Below, piece after piece: positions 25,598-33,163 of a DNA stretch of 56,791 nt. The notes under the pieces were generated by a model. The model was not told the origin of the DNA, made no database searches, and saw nothing but the letters and a program-made list of their open reading frames with translations. The DNA lies in contig CADAIJ010000011.1 of the NCBI GenBank assembly GCA_902787955.1, positions 1 to 56,791 of the forward strand. Reading direction: 5' to 3'. Position 1 is the stretch's first letter. The number at the start of each line of letters is the position of its first letter. This DNA is from an uncultured Erysipelotrichaceae bacterium. Lineage in GTDB: Bacteria; Bacillota_I; Bacilli_A; RFN20; CAG-826. Made by a program: the position numbers and the translations under genes.

Positions 25598-25624
25598 CAA
25601 GCACTCTTTATAGGAGAGTGCTAA
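25598..25624. promoter_or_regulatory. CIRCE-like (HrcA) operator upstream of surface protein A
   Basis: In mRNA sense the site reads TTAGCACTC-N9-GAGTGCTTG against the CIRCE consensus TTAGCACTC-N9-GAGTGCTAA: 16 of 18 fixed positions and the exact 9-bp spacing match. A perfect 8-bp inverted repeat (TTATTTAC/GTAAATAA, 25626-25644) abuts it. The divergent AAA ATPase gene starts 125 bp away, so it might also be affected. Confidence 0.75.
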
Positions 25625-25748
25625 CTTATTTACCATGTAAATAACTAATTAAAATCAATATTGTGAAGATGTGCAATAATATAGTTTTCTGCATTTTTCT
25701 TGCAGGTGACTATATTTATTGATATTATAATCTCACGAGGTAATGGAA

Positions 25749-27011
25749 ATGATTTGTAAATTTAAAGTGACAAATTTTATGGCATTTAAAGATGAAATTA
25801 ATGTTGATTTTAACGCGGATGGAAGAATTAAAAAGTTCTTATGCAACTGCTTTGAAGTTAAGGGAAAATACTATATTAAATCTTTAGGGATATATGGGCC
25901 AAATAATACTGGTAAATCATGTTTGTTTTTAGCGTTCCACGCTTTTATATCGCTTTTAAATCCACATTTTTTAAGAAATACAAATTTCTATAATATGTTT
26001 GGTAGTAACACCATAACTGATTTTGATGTTCAATACTTAGTTAATGATAGGAAATACCGTTATAAAGTTTCTTACGATTCTAAGAAAAATATTTTTATTA
26101 AAGAGAATCTTTTCTATATCTATGAAAATCCAGCTAATCCAAGCGATAAAAAAGAAACATCATTACTCGAAAAAACTAAAGATGGAAGTATTTTAGTTAG
26201 AGGGACTAAACTCGATGAAAAAGCCTCTCCAATTTCTATTAAAGATAATGGTTCAATTTCAATTTTAAATTTGTTTGCTTTTAATGATGAAGCCCTTGCT
26301 AGAGCAAAGGTTGATTTTGATAAATTTGTTAACTCATTTGTCTTTATCGATATGAACATGCCTGTTCCAATCAACATGACAATTGATTTAATGAAAAAAG
26401 ATAAAATTGGTGCAGAATTTGTTAAAACATTTGTTAAAGACTGCGATGTTAATATTGAGGATTTACTTTATAGCGAACAAATATTAGTGGATAAAGTAGC
26501 CTCTGATAGCGTGGCAAATTATATCAATAAACACCCAAATAACGCCCACTACTTACAACTTAATACAAAACATCACGGGGTTGTTTTACCATCATCTATC
26601 ATTGATTCAGCGGGCACAAGACAGCTTATCGCCTTGAGTTCATATATTTATTACGCTTTAAAAGATGGAAAAATCCTTGTAATTGATGAAATTGATAGAT
26701 CTCTTCACCATATTATTACTAGAGCAATTGTTTCTTTATTCAATAGTGTTGATAATACAAAGGCTCAACTTATCTTTACCACTCATGATTTGATGCTTTT
26801 AAATATCAAAACTCTTTTAAGAAAAGAACAAATTATCTTAACTGATATTGATAAAGAAACTAAGTTCTCTACCATCACTCAATTCTCTAAATTTACGGCG
26901 GATGAATATGGTATTAGAGGCAACGAAGATATTACCGATTATTATTTAAAAGGTCGTTTTGGCTCAATTCCTAATCCTGATCTTTTCGAATGCCTTAGAA
27001 AGTTAAAGTAA
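25749..27011 (+). CDS. AAA15-type ATPase of a putative defence pair
   Basis: The start at 25749 is preferred because GAGG lies 8 nt upstream. The 420-residue ATPase has an SMC/ABC-like fold: the N-terminal strand KVTNFMAFKDE, Walker A GPNNTGKS (about 53-60), a signature-like IDSAGTRQL, Walker B ILVIDEIDRSLH and H-loop TTHDLMLL. This is the architecture of AAA15/OLD-like ATPases found in AbiL, RloA and PARIS systems. The next gene, 2 nt later, encodes a TOPRIM-like protein. The neighbourhood is accessory, which supports a defence role, but no experimental analogue is certain. Confidence 0.7.
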   Translation: MICKFKVTNFMAFKDEINVDFNADGRIKKFLCNCFEVKGKYYIKSLGIYGPNNTGKSCLFLAFHAFISLLNPHFLRNTNFYNMFGSNTITDFDVQYLVNDRKYRYKVSYDSKKNIFIKENLFYIYENPANPSDKKETSLLEKTKDGSILVRGTKLDEKASPISIKDNGSISILNLFAFNDEALARAKVDFDKFVNSFVFIDMNMPVPINMTIDLMKKDKIGAEFVKTFVKDCDVNIEDLLYSEQILVDKVASDSVANYINKHPNNAHYLQLNTKHHGVVLPSSIIDSAGTRQLIALSSYIYYALKDGKILVIDEIDRSLHHIITRAIVSLFNSVDNTKAQLIFTTHDLMLLNIKTLLRKEQIILTDIDKETKFSTITQFSKFTADEYGIRGNEDITDYYLKGRFGSIPNPDLFECLRKLK

Positions 27012-27013
27012 TT

Positions 27014-27577
27014 ATGAAAAAGTCGATTGCGCTTATTGTGGAAGGATATGAAGAAGAAAGCTATTTAGCTAGACTCATCTCTTTCAACATATTCGCAAAA
27101 GACAACGAAATTAAAATTATAAACGCTAAAGGAGTAGGAAATATCTTTTCTCGATATCAAAATGCATATCAAAGTAACAGATATGATGAAATATATGCCT
27201 TTTGTGATGGAGATAATTGTTCCTCTACTATTTTAGAACTTAGAAAAAGAATCAACGAAGATTTATATGGTGAGGATGAAAATGAAAGTACAAATCATAT
27301 CATCTTTGCTAACCCTGTAACTCTTCAGATAGTATTAATGCATTTTAATTATGTAATTCTTAAAAACGTTGGTAAAAAGAGCAATGCTTCTATTATTGAA
27401 GAATTAACCGGGATCAAAAATTATAAGGCTAATGATGATCAAATAGATGAGATGATGAAGCTCATTAAATATTCCTCGTATGAGGTTATGAAAGCAAACC
27501 TTAAAAAGTTAAGTAGCGATATTAGTGTTATTCCAAGTACGAATTTCTTATATTTATTAAGTGTATTAGAAAAATAG
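27014..27577 (+). CDS. RloB/TOPRIM-like effector of the defence pair
   Basis: The 187-residue protein begins with IALIVEGYEEESYLARL, carrying the TOPRIM-type acidic residue (VEG), and later has IYAFCDGDN, a D-x-D-like acidic motif. This matches RloB/DUF4435-type nuclease-like partners of AAA15 ATPases. It starts 2 nt after the ATPase gene and is followed by a hairpin. In related systems the ATPase senses a phage protein and releases the nuclease; here that is inference. Confidence 0.6.
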   Translation: MKKSIALIVEGYEEESYLARLISFNIFAKDNEIKIINAKGVGNIFSRYQNAYQSNRYDEIYAFCDGDNCSSTILELRKRINEDLYGEDENESTNHIIFANPVTLQIVLMHFNYVILKNVGKKSNASIIEELTGIKNYKANDDQIDEMMKLIKYSSYEVMKANLKKLSSDISVIPSTNFLYLLSVLEK

Positions 27578-27591
27578 ATTGATATATAAAG

Positions 27592-27625
27592 AAAACCTAG
27601 AGGATGCCATTCCTTCTGGGCTTCT
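27592..27625 (+). terminator. Hairpin after the defence pair
   Basis: CCTAGAGG and CCTTCTGG pair with wobbles around an 8-nt loop. It resembles the terminator at 28503-28536 in sequence but has no good T-tract. Confidence 0.45.
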
Positions 27626-27712
27626 AGTGTGATTACTAATCTAGATTTGGGAATGTCACATATGTTACAAACTCAAATTCGTTATTATAATAGCAAGTAA
27701 AGGTTAATAGTT

Positions 27713-28486
27713 ATGAAAAAGACAAGCATAGTATTATTAAGTGTTTTAGTGGTTTTACTTTCTTCGTGTGGAACAAAAGAAATAACTGACCCCCATGAAG
27801 GTTATAAAGTAATTGAACAAGTAACATTCAATCTAGTTAAGCTTTCTTCGTTAACTTTTAAAAGTGTGAGTCATTCTTCTAACCATATTGATTATGAATA
27901 CATAACTGAAACAAATACGAAAGTTGAATTCTATTCTAATAACGCCCTTTATAGGGTGAGTAAGATAATAGGCCTATATGATGATCAAAGAGGTAGAGGG
28001 ATAAAAGAATATAATAACGAAGCATATGCTAAACTAGAGAACGGCTATATCACTGTCTATAGTGTGAACGATGGAGTCTCTTCTAAATATGTTGGAGAAT
28101 ATAAAGGAACAATTGATGAACTATATCTTAGTTATTTCCCTGAACACATACTTATTGGAGAAGCAGACACTATTTACGAAACTTGGGATGGATATCTTTT
28201 TAATAGTAAAGAAGAAGAACATAAAGAGTTTACTTTTCCAAATATGAATGTGGAAGAGACATTAATCCAAGATATAAAGAGTGAATACAATCTAAACGTT
28301 AATAAAGGATATCAAGCTATATCCGCTTCATATGATAGAAAGCAGAAACAAAACTTCTATACGGAAGAGACAGACTATATCATATTAGACGAACTAAAAG
28401 TGGAAAGTAATTATAACTACACGATGAACATAGAATATAAAGAAAGAACTGAAGATCACGAAATTATTAAAAGATTCGAAGGTTGA
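27713..28486 (+). CDS. Lipoprotein, unknown
   Basis: The 257-residue protein has the lipobox LLSSC (cysteine about residue 19) and a beta-rich, charged extracellular domain with repeated Tyr residues. No family is recognised. A TATAAT box lies near 27683-27690 about 25 nt before the ATG. It converges on surface protein B and shares its terminator. Confidence 0.65.
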   Translation: MKKTSIVLLSVLVVLLSSCGTKEITDPHEGYKVIEQVTFNLVKLSSLTFKSVSHSSNHIDYEYITETNTKVEFYSNNALYRVSKIIGLYDDQRGRGIKEYNNEAYAKLENGYITVYSVNDGVSSKYVGEYKGTIDELYLSYFPEHILIGEADTIYETWDGYLFNSKEEEHKEFTFPNMNVEETLIQDIKSEYNLNVNKGYQAISASYDRKQKQNFYTEETDYIILDELKVESNYNYTMNIEYKERTEDHEIIKRFEG

Positions 28487-28502
28487 GATAAATAAGTAAA
28501 AG

Positions 28503-28536
28503 AAAACCCAGAGGGTGGTCATTCCTTCTGGGTTTT
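28503..28536. terminator. Bidirectional terminator, 3' hairpin of surface protein B
   Basis: AAAACCCAGA and TCTGGGTTTT form a perfect 10-bp stem with further inner pairs. In the mRNA of gene B the loop is AATGACCA and a TTCTTTTAC tract follows. It also lies 17 nt after the stop of the convergent lipoprotein gene. The loop complements TGGTCA in the leader hairpin of gene B. Confidence 0.8.
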
Positions 28537-28560
28537 AGATAATTATTAGTTAGAGATTAA

Positions 28561-30183
28561 TTAGTTTTCTCTACGTCTTCTAATTACGAAGTAGCTAGAG
28601 ACGGCGACTAATGTAATAGCTGTAATAACTATCAAAACGATGATATGTGTATTATTAACAGCTTTTTGAGAATTAATATTCAAAGAACCACTTGAAAAAA
28701 CGCTCATAATATCATATGAAGAACCATGATTAGTAACGATTAAGTAATATCTTTGTCCAAATTCTTTCATCTTGTCTGTTCCATAACTTTCGGTATGGTT
28801 TTCAGCAGCAGATTTCAAAAGATTTTTGCTTGCTGTAGAAAGAGCTGCATAAAGAGATTCAAGTTTAGCGGCTGAATAATTGGCGTTGTATGTTGGAGCA
28901 GAAGCACCTGTACCAGTGCCGCAATTAAATGCAGCCAAATAGGTATTTGCAAAATCCAATGCAGCAGGTTCTCCAGTCATAATTTTTAATGAAGTTACTT
29001 TCTCGGTGTTCCCAGTTCCGGTAGCTTTAAAATATTTATATGTTCCTGCTGTTTTAGGGATAAAGTATGTTGTCTTATCAATCGTAACAGTGTTTGCATC
29101 GACACCAGTTGATGGGTTAGGTGTATCTTCAGAGAATTTGATTGTAATAGCAGATGAATTATCATAATAATCAGCTCTTATTAAAGCAATACCGTGAGTG
29201 AATGGCGAATCATTGTATAATACTCCAACATTAGAACTTGATTTAAATTGAAGATAATAATTTGTGGAATAAGACGCCTTCATTACGCAATCAGCTGTGA
29301 TTCGATAATAATTTATGGTTCTAGTTCCGGTATAATCAGCATAAGAATTTCCTGATTTTCCATCTGCTTTTGGAAACTCGGATCCAATAATATTTATGGA
29401 TTCACCACCATAAATGGTAAAGGAAGAGGAAGTTGCAGAAATATAACCTTGTGAGGATGGGGATTCCGTATTACTAGCAGTAAAAGTACAAATGCCAACC
29501 GCTTTTATGGTTATCTTTGCAACGCCATATGTAGATGTTGAGGCAATTGTTGCAACACTAGTATTAGAAGAAGTCCAAACAATACTTTCATCAGGTGTGC
29601 CGCCATTAACTGAAGTATATGTCGCAGTTGCAGTTATTTCAGCTTTAGAAGTTACGCTTTCGGTAGATGAACTTAGGGCGACACTCGAAATGCTTGCAAT
29701 CTTGTTTGAAGCTGTTCCGGTATAAGACACAACAATTGAAGTGCATCTAACTTGGTTTGATTCAGCTGTAAAAACGATGCTATTACTTGTTCCAGTCCAT
29801 GTTCCAGTAGGGCCATCGGATTCATATGTATAGCCAGAAGCTGTTGTGAAACATCCTGGGCCATATTTATCGGCTCCATTAACTGTACAAGTAAATACAA
29901 CACTCGTAATATCATCTGTTGATGAAACGGTAAGTGTTTTTCCTTTAAAGACTCTAATTTGTTCTGCTGTCACAGTACTTGCAGTAACAGAAATTGTAAT
30001 GCTTCCTTTAGTTAAAGAGTAATTATTATTTTCGGTAGCTGTAAAATCAGAAGGTAAAAAAGTTGTATCAGTGGCTCTCACCATCATTGCTTCACTCTTG
30101 TTAACACCAACAGCGACACCAACTCCGATTGCCAGAGTGAGACCTAAAGCTGCACCGACAATCTTAGTTATAAATTTGTTCAT
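28561..30183 (-). CDS. Surface protein B with C-terminal membrane anchor
   Basis: The 540-residue paralogue has a signal peptide (1-36; GLTLAIGVGVAVGV), a BIG_2-like Ig domain (about 163-258; VTSKAEITATATYTS...IVWTSSNTSVATI), a beta region, a pre-anchor helical domain (about 415-505, with FANTYLAAFNC), and a final membrane helix (about 513-534) ending RRRREN. AAGGAG lies 10 nt before the ATG. Its leader lacks CIRCE but has a different perfect inverted repeat in the same position. Confidence 0.75.
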   Translation of the reverse strand: MNKFITKIVGAALGLTLAIGVGVAVGVNKSEAMMVRATDTTFLPSDFTATENNNYSLTKGSITISVTASTVTAEQIRVFKGKTLTVSSTDDITSVVFTCTVNGADKYGPGCFTTASGYTYESDGPTGTWTGTSNSIVFTAESNQVRCTSIVVSYTGTASNKIASISSVALSSSTESVTSKAEITATATYTSVNGGTPDESIVWTSSNTSVATIASTSTYGVAKITIKAVGICTFTASNTESPSSQGYISATSSSFTIYGGESINIIGSEFPKADGKSGNSYADYTGTRTINYYRITADCVMKASYSTNYYLQFKSSSNVGVLYNDSPFTHGIALIRADYYDNSSAITIKFSEDTPNPSTGVDANTVTIDKTTYFIPKTAGTYKYFKATGTGNTEKVTSLKIMTGEPAALDFANTYLAAFNCGTGTGASAPTYNANYSAAKLESLYAALSTASKNLLKSAAENHTESYGTDKMKEFGQRYYLIVTNHGSSYDIMSVFSSGSLNINSQKAVNNTHIIVLIVITAITLVAVSSYFVIRRRREN

Positions 30184-30450
30184 ATTTAATTTTCTCCTTT
30201 CTTTTAATCTTCTCTACAAAAGCAAAATGTGTCTACCTAAGTAGAGATATATGAACAAGTGATGAACTTAATATTAATTTATCTTTATTTCTTTCCTAGA
30301 TCCCTCTATTGGATAAAGTACTTAAAGATAAAAGATAAAAATAATAAAAGAACATCGAGAATAACGTTCATTATTATTAAAGAAAGATGTGCACCGACCT
30401 TCTTTAAATACTTGTTGAAGTTATTCTTACTTATATTAGGGGTTTATTTA
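30184..30450 (-). promoter_or_regulatory. 5' leader of surface protein B, proximal part
   Basis: About 270 nt of AT-rich sequence between the GGTCAA hairpin and the start codon. I see no gene; the rightward 66-codon frame is judged a chance frame. Confidence 0.3.
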
Positions 30451-30479
30451 TTATCCTAAATTGACCAGAGATAGGATAA
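30451..30479 (-). promoter_or_regulatory. Leader hairpin B with GGTCAA loop
   Basis: TTATCCTA and TAGGATAA form a perfect 8-bp stem. In mRNA sense the 13-nt loop exposes CTGGTCAATT. TGGTCA is complementary to TGACCA in the 3' hairpin loop at 28503-28536. Confidence 0.5.
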
Positions 30480-30556
30480 ATAAGTAGTCCTCCTAATATG
30501 TTCTTTATTATATAAATAAAAAGATATTTAAACAAGGAGAGAGGAAAAGAAAAAAA

Positions 30557-30572
30557 TGACACTTTAGTGTCA
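30557..30572. promoter_or_regulatory. Inverted repeat in the leader of surface protein B
   Basis: TGACACT and AGTGTCA form a perfect 7-bp inverted repeat with a 2-nt spacer. In mRNA sense it is followed by TTTTTTTCTTTTCC, so it may be an operator or an early intrinsic terminator (attenuator). It occupies the place of CIRCE in the other two leaders. Confidence 0.55.
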
Positions 30573-30689
30573 ATTTTCTCTCTATTCCCCACTTCTACTT
30601 ATATAAACATAGAATATTAGTAAACATATAGGCAATATAGAAGCTGATTGCTATAATACTTTTAGATAGAAAGAGACTTTAATCTAGTT
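30573..30689 (+). promoter_or_regulatory. Divergent promoter region before the 653-aa lipoprotein
   Basis: An extended -10, TGCTATAAT (30649-30657), lies 32 nt before the ATG at 30690. The leftward promoter of surface protein B should also be in this stretch. Confidence 0.45.
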
Positions 30690-32651
30690 ATGATTAAGAT
30701 TAAAAAACTATTACTAGTTATCCTTGCTACATTTTTAATTTCCTCATGTGAATCTAATGAAACCAGGTTATTAAATCAATATAAAAATGAAATTGATGAA
30801 ATAGATGCGTTATTTGCTGCACCATGCGTAGACGCAACACTTTCAACCGAAACCCCTATTAAAACACAAGAAGTTATAAATCTATTTAAAGATAGTGAGT
30901 GCATTAAGATTAGTTATTCAAAAAGTTACAGCGAAAACTATGAAATGTATTCAAAAGATAAAGCTTTCTTATGTGGAGACAAATATAAAGTCAAAATTTC
31001 CAGTAATAACTCAGCTTTGTTTTCTAAAACTAACGATTTTTCAATCCGTGATTACATTAAAGAAGTTGATCCAGTTAGTACATCTAACTCGCTTCTTTTA
31101 AATCTAGATGGTCAGAAACTATATTCCGCCTCGATAGATTCAATAATAATGAGCACATTCGTGGAGGCACTTAAAAGTTCGAAAATTGATCCCCCTACGC
31201 TTCCTTTAGAAGTAACGTTTAAAGATAACAAAATAACTAGAATCGATTTTGTCTTGGATAGTAATTATATAAATGGAGGGGAACTAGTTAAGTATCGTTC
31301 TAGACTATTTTATAAAGTTAACTACTATAGTAAGGAAGAAAAAACGTACCCTAACGACTTTAACGATCCGTCTTATTTAGAAGTTGATTATCCTACCTTT
31401 CTTCTAGTTAGAGAGAGTATTGAAGCCTACGTTACAAATGGAAGAGGACTCACCTGCAAAGCAAATGAGGAAGCGTATTATTTTAATGTCACTCCTCAAG
31501 ACGATGATGTTATTGCCTATTTGTATCTTAATAACGATATTAAAAGAGAAGTAAGATATAAAGAAGTTCAATTAATAACCACTTTAAGTGGGGAATTCCG
31601 TTTCTCATACACTTTCGCAGGGAAAAGTTTCTCCTTCAGTGTGAGACGCGCTAATATTGATTGCATTTTACCAAGTGAACAATTTCAATTTAGCACTACA
31701 TATAAAACGGGGGATCTCCTTTATGAGGATAATGATTTAGATCGCGTCTTCATGTTAGAAGGAAACTCTTTAATAATGCTTTCAGAGTTAACCTTAGAAA
31801 CAAGAAAGATATTTGAACTAGAGAATTTTACTATTAATCGAATCCAAAGATTTGATGATGTCTATCATATTACTATTGATAATAAAGACTATATTCCAAG
31901 GAAAAACCCTGAATTATTAGAAGGATATATTTATATCTACGATGTTCATCACTTTGAGGTAAAAGAGGTTATTAAGTTAGATTTTGCTCCTTATTACACA
32001 AATGTTGATAAAAGGGGAAACATTGGAATAACTAACAAATATTCTTCGAATTATACCTTACATATTTTTTATAAAGAAACTAGCGAAATAAAATCCTTAT
32101 CAATTGGAGAAACAAATAGAGGAAAATCATACGTCGATTATGATAGTGAAAGAGATGCTTTTATCACTAACTGCACCGAGGCTGGTGGCATTAATCCTCG
32201 ATTCTTCTTATATGAAAATGAAGAATATATTTATAGAGAAGATTATTCATATAAACAAAGCTACAGTTTTGGTTTAGTACACTTTAAATTTGGGGATTAT
32301 TTATCAACTGAAAGAGGTGTATTTAATGTTAGTGATTGGACTAAGGTAGTTGGATTCAATATTTCCGATTCAACTTACTGTGGCAAGTTGCTATTTACTT
32401 TTTCCAGTAATCAAAACACTATTTATTACTTTTCAAAAGGACTTTCATCTGCTGAAAGTTATTATTCTGTTTTAACGCAAGCTACGTTTAATGATGGAAA
32501 ACTAACCACGACAAGGTATAACTTAAATGGAAATGCCGAAAACTATGCTTTCGGTTTCGCTTATGGTGGTGGAATTTGTCTATATAATAAAGTAAATGAC
32601 ACTATAGATAAATTTATCTTAAGAAAAACCACACCTTACACTGGGTATTAA
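30690..32651 (+). CDS. Large lipoprotein, unknown
   Basis: The 653-residue protein has the lipobox LISSC (cysteine about residue 20). The C-terminal half (about 330-650) shows repeated beta-sheet units with recurring D/Y and Tyr-Phe strands, such as the repeating DVYHITIDNKDYIP and NVSDWTKVVGFNIS patterns, which could be a beta-propeller; this is an impression only. It is divergent from surface protein B and lies between two surface protein genes, so it may belong to the same surface function. Confidence 0.6.
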   Translation: MIKIKKLLLVILATFLISSCESNETRLLNQYKNEIDEIDALFAAPCVDATLSTETPIKTQEVINLFKDSECIKISYSKSYSENYEMYSKDKAFLCGDKYKVKISSNNSALFSKTNDFSIRDYIKEVDPVSTSNSLLLNLDGQKLYSASIDSIIMSTFVEALKSSKIDPPTLPLEVTFKDNKITRIDFVLDSNYINGGELVKYRSRLFYKVNYYSKEEKTYPNDFNDPSYLEVDYPTFLLVRESIEAYVTNGRGLTCKANEEAYYFNVTPQDDDVIAYLYLNNDIKREVRYKEVQLITTLSGEFRFSYTFAGKSFSFSVRRANIDCILPSEQFQFSTTYKTGDLLYEDNDLDRVFMLEGNSLIMLSELTLETRKIFELENFTINRIQRFDDVYHITIDNKDYIPRKNPELLEGYIYIYDVHHFEVKEVIKLDFAPYYTNVDKRGNIGITNKYSSNYTLHIFYKETSEIKSLSIGETNRGKSYVDYDSERDAFITNCTEAGGINPRFFLYENEEYIYREDYSYKQSYSFGLVHFKFGDYLSTERGVFNVSDWTKVVGFNISDSTYCGKLLFTFSSNQNTIYYFSKGLSSAESYYSVLTQATFNDGKLTTTRYNLNGNAENYAFGFAYGGGICLYNKVNDTIDKFILRKTTPYTGY

Positions 32652-32680
32652 TAAGAAAAACCTGTAGTAATTCATGATAA

Positions 32681-32714
32681 AACCCCTCCAGTTGGTTGCC
32701 CAACTTTTGGGGTT
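32681..32714. terminator. Hairpin after the 653-aa lipoprotein
   Basis: AACCCC/GGGGTT encloses AGTTGG/CCAACT with loop TTGC. The rightward T-tract is absent; leftward TTTTATC follows, so direction is unclear. Confidence 0.45.
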
Positions 32715-32746
32715 CATATCACTAGTTATCTAATACTTTATAAAAT

Positions 32747-32799
32747 AAAAAGCCACGACTCTCGCCTTGGTCAAGGGGTCATAGAGGAAGTGGCTTTTT
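32747..32799. terminator. Bidirectional terminator between lipoprotein and surface protein C
   Basis: AAAAAGCCAC and GTGGCTTTTT form a 10-bp stem with A/T tracts on both sides; the loop contains GGTCAAGGGGTCAT. It ends the rightward lipoprotein transcript and the long leftward 3' UTR of surface protein C. Confidence 0.8.
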
Positions 32800-33055
32800 A
32801 TAAACTACCCTAATTAATATAGGTTAGCCATGGTCTCTAGCTGTTCATAAGTACTAGATAGACTTAACTATAAATAAGTAAGTCACAAATCATTAGGTAA
32901 GGTATCGATTGGGATACACTTTTTGATAACTTCTATTTGTTTAGAAGAGAAAGGAAAACCTAATGAGTTTGCCCAAACTATTAGTTCCCTCACTATCCTT
33001 ATATATATTTATTAATAAAGAATAAGTGAATGCATCGGAAGATCTAATAGTTTAG
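32800..33055 (-). other. Distal 3' UTR of surface protein C
   Basis: AT-rich sequence with no gene, between the bidirectional terminator and the structured element. It contains short repeats of AGTTATC/TAGTTA type but nothing I can assign. Confidence 0.3.
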
Positions 33056-33151
33056 AGGATTGATTCTCCTCCTTTATAAGTTCTAAGTTTTAGAGCCCAT
33101 AAAGGAAGAAGGAACTCCCTAGTGGTCAATGCCAAAGAGTTCCTAAATCCT
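33056..33151 (-). ncRNA. Structured 3' UTR element of surface protein C
   Basis: In mRNA sense, AGGATT (33151-33146) can pair with AATCCT (33061-33056). Enclosed are the hairpin AGGAACTC/GAGTTCCT (33110-33144; loop with TTGACC) and a 12-bp stem, TTCTTCCTTTAT with ATAAAGGAGGAG. The layout equals that after gene A although the hairpin arms differ in sequence, so pairing rather than sequence is kept. Confidence 0.5.
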
Positions 33152-33163
33152 ATATTTTAAGAG

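Noticed and set aside
22510..28536. Four similar AAAACCC-type hairpins as a mobile repeat family
   Set aside because: They are all at transcript ends and have terminator tails, so shared sequence is better explained as related terminators; kept as features only.
30259..30459. Rightward 66-codon frame in leader B
   Set aside because: Lys/Ile-rich chance frame without a ribosome binding site, antisense to the leader of surface gene B.
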